NCBI GenBank assembly: GCA_036250195.1
Contig: JAVHZZ010000002.1
Location: forward strand, 63,504,705-63,568,704
DNA length: 64,000 nucleotides
Source: Mixophyes australis
Lineage: Eukaryota > Chordata > Amphibia > Anura > Limnodynastidae
Reading direction: 5' to 3'
Shown here: in pieces, positions 63,144 through 64,000 of the stretch
Position numbering within the stretch: the stretch's first letter is position 1
Layout of the letters: the number at the start of each line of letters is the position of its first letter
The notes under the pieces: generated by a model
Databases searched by the model: none
What the model was told of the DNA's origin: nothing
Seen by the model: only the letters and a program-made list of their open reading frames with translations
Program-made: the position numbers and the translations under genes

Positions 63144-63739
63144 CAGATTCATTATAGCTGATTTCTTTGTAGAAAGCCTTTTCTACTCTTACTGCAGGGC
63201 ACGTTATCAACCTGACATCTATTGTGGGACTCAGGGTCTAGTGTTTTACTTGTCCTGAAGCTGGTCCTCTATTAAGCTCCCTTAATTCAGGGGCAGAAGA
63301 GAATCTTCTAATTGTATATTTTGTTTTCACCAACAGTTGCTTCACTTTGTCTCCATATTCCGTTCGTACAAGCTGATTAGATCCTGCATCTCAGAGAGGC
63401 CAGCCCACCACTACACCAAGTTACCATAGTGAGAGCAGAAACCATCCACTCTACCACTACCTACCTCTGCACCTGATGTTACCCTTGGGCTAGAGATGTA
63501 CAGATTTACAAAACTGTTCTGTGAAATATTTGCCCCATTTCTCATCTTGCACAAATATTGTGTGAAATGAATCCTCATGTGTTCCCAATCCAACACCAAG
63601 CACACAGCAGAATGAATTCACCATCATCCTCCCAGCTATTTATGGACTCTAAATTCAGCTAAATGTCAATTTACTAATACAGCACGGAATCCAAAGTAGA
63701 AGATTGCTGGCAATTGGAACCTTTTTGAAGTGACCCATT

Positions 63740-63900
63740 CCATTCTATAGATTGTAAGCTTGCCAACAGGGTTCTCTTACCTCTCTGTCTGTATGTATTA
63801 CCCAGTATTGTCTTATTAATGTTTGTTCCCAATTGTAAAGCGCTACGGAATTTGCTGGTGCTATATAAATAAATGTTGATTAAGATGATGATGATTATAA
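63740..63900 (+). repeat. L2-related repeat 3' tail
   Basis: TTGTAAGCTTGCCAACAGGG, CCTCTCTGTCTGTATGTATT, then TTGTAAAGCGCTACGGAATT, TGCTGGTGCTATATAAATAA and an ATG microsatellite. This is the common 3' tail shared by L2-like LINEs and their SINEs in amphibians. 5'-truncated. Confidence 0.7.
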
Positions 63901-64000
63901 ATTTCAATTTGCATTAAATTTTGCACCAATTTCATTCATCGCTACCCTGAGCGAGTAAAAAATAAAATAAAAAGCGATTTAAGCACCAGTGCTCATAGCC

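Overview
The window is vertebrate nuclear DNA, most likely from a frog or toad (Anura). It carries two spliced plus-strand genes with GT-AG introns and vertebrate protein sequences. The introns and spacers are full of dispersed repeats of the kind found in amphibian genomes: Tc1, hAT and Harbinger elements and their short palindromic derivatives, L1 and L2 LINEs, Penelope and Ty3/Gypsy remnants, and long minisatellites. I cannot name the species.

Gene 1 (intron 1 at the left edge to about 24-26.6 kb) is KPNA3, importin subunit alpha-4. Sixteen coding exons between 3666 and 23469 give 498 residues. Adding the 23 residues of exon 1, which lies before the window, gives 521, the usual vertebrate length. 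All intron phases agree and no exon is broken. Gene 2 (36.8-44.9 kb) is EBPL, the emopamil-binding-protein-like membrane protein: four coding exons, 210 residues, intact. KPNA3 followed by EBPL in the same orientation is the order known in mammals (human 13q14), so the locus is syntenic. The two proteins have unrelated jobs: nuclear import adaptor, and ER-type membrane protein of the sterol-isomerase fold.

Layout: 0-24 kb KPNA3 introns with an L1 piece (2.2-3.5 kb), a dead Tc1 (6.55-7.65 kb), an L2 tail (10.4-11.0 kb), a Harbinger-type MITE (13.7-14.1 kb), a 1.8-kb hAT-like element with a 1-kb minisatellite and a perfect 180-bp palindrome (16.9-18.7 kb), and a Penelope-like remnant with a GIY-YIG endonuclease segment (19.7-21.6 kb). 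24-36.7 kb: KPNA3 3' UTR and spacer, with Tc1 fragments, a hammerhead-ribozyme-like repeat (34.5 kb) and a nearly full-length Tc1 (34.6-36.1 kb). 36.7-45.3 kb: EBPL, whose intron 3 holds several MITEs and a 1.4-kb minisatellite of 27-bp units. 45.3-64 kb: no host gene recognised; an L1 fragment (47.2-49.0 kb), a Gypsy pol remnant (49.8-50.8 kb, plus strand), a Gypsy gag remnant (51.9-55.2 kb, minus strand), and a nest of hAT-like elements (56.24-62.34 kb) whose insertion order can be read from 8-bp target duplications.

No new protein system is visible. The most unusual features are structural: the 180-bp palindrome centred on TGACGTCA, which has a degenerate counterpart at 56.3 kb; the nested hAT stack; the hammerhead-like core; and a long miRNA-like hairpin at 63.0-63.1 kb. 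The very long open frames in the minisatellites are artefacts of repeat unit length and base composition.
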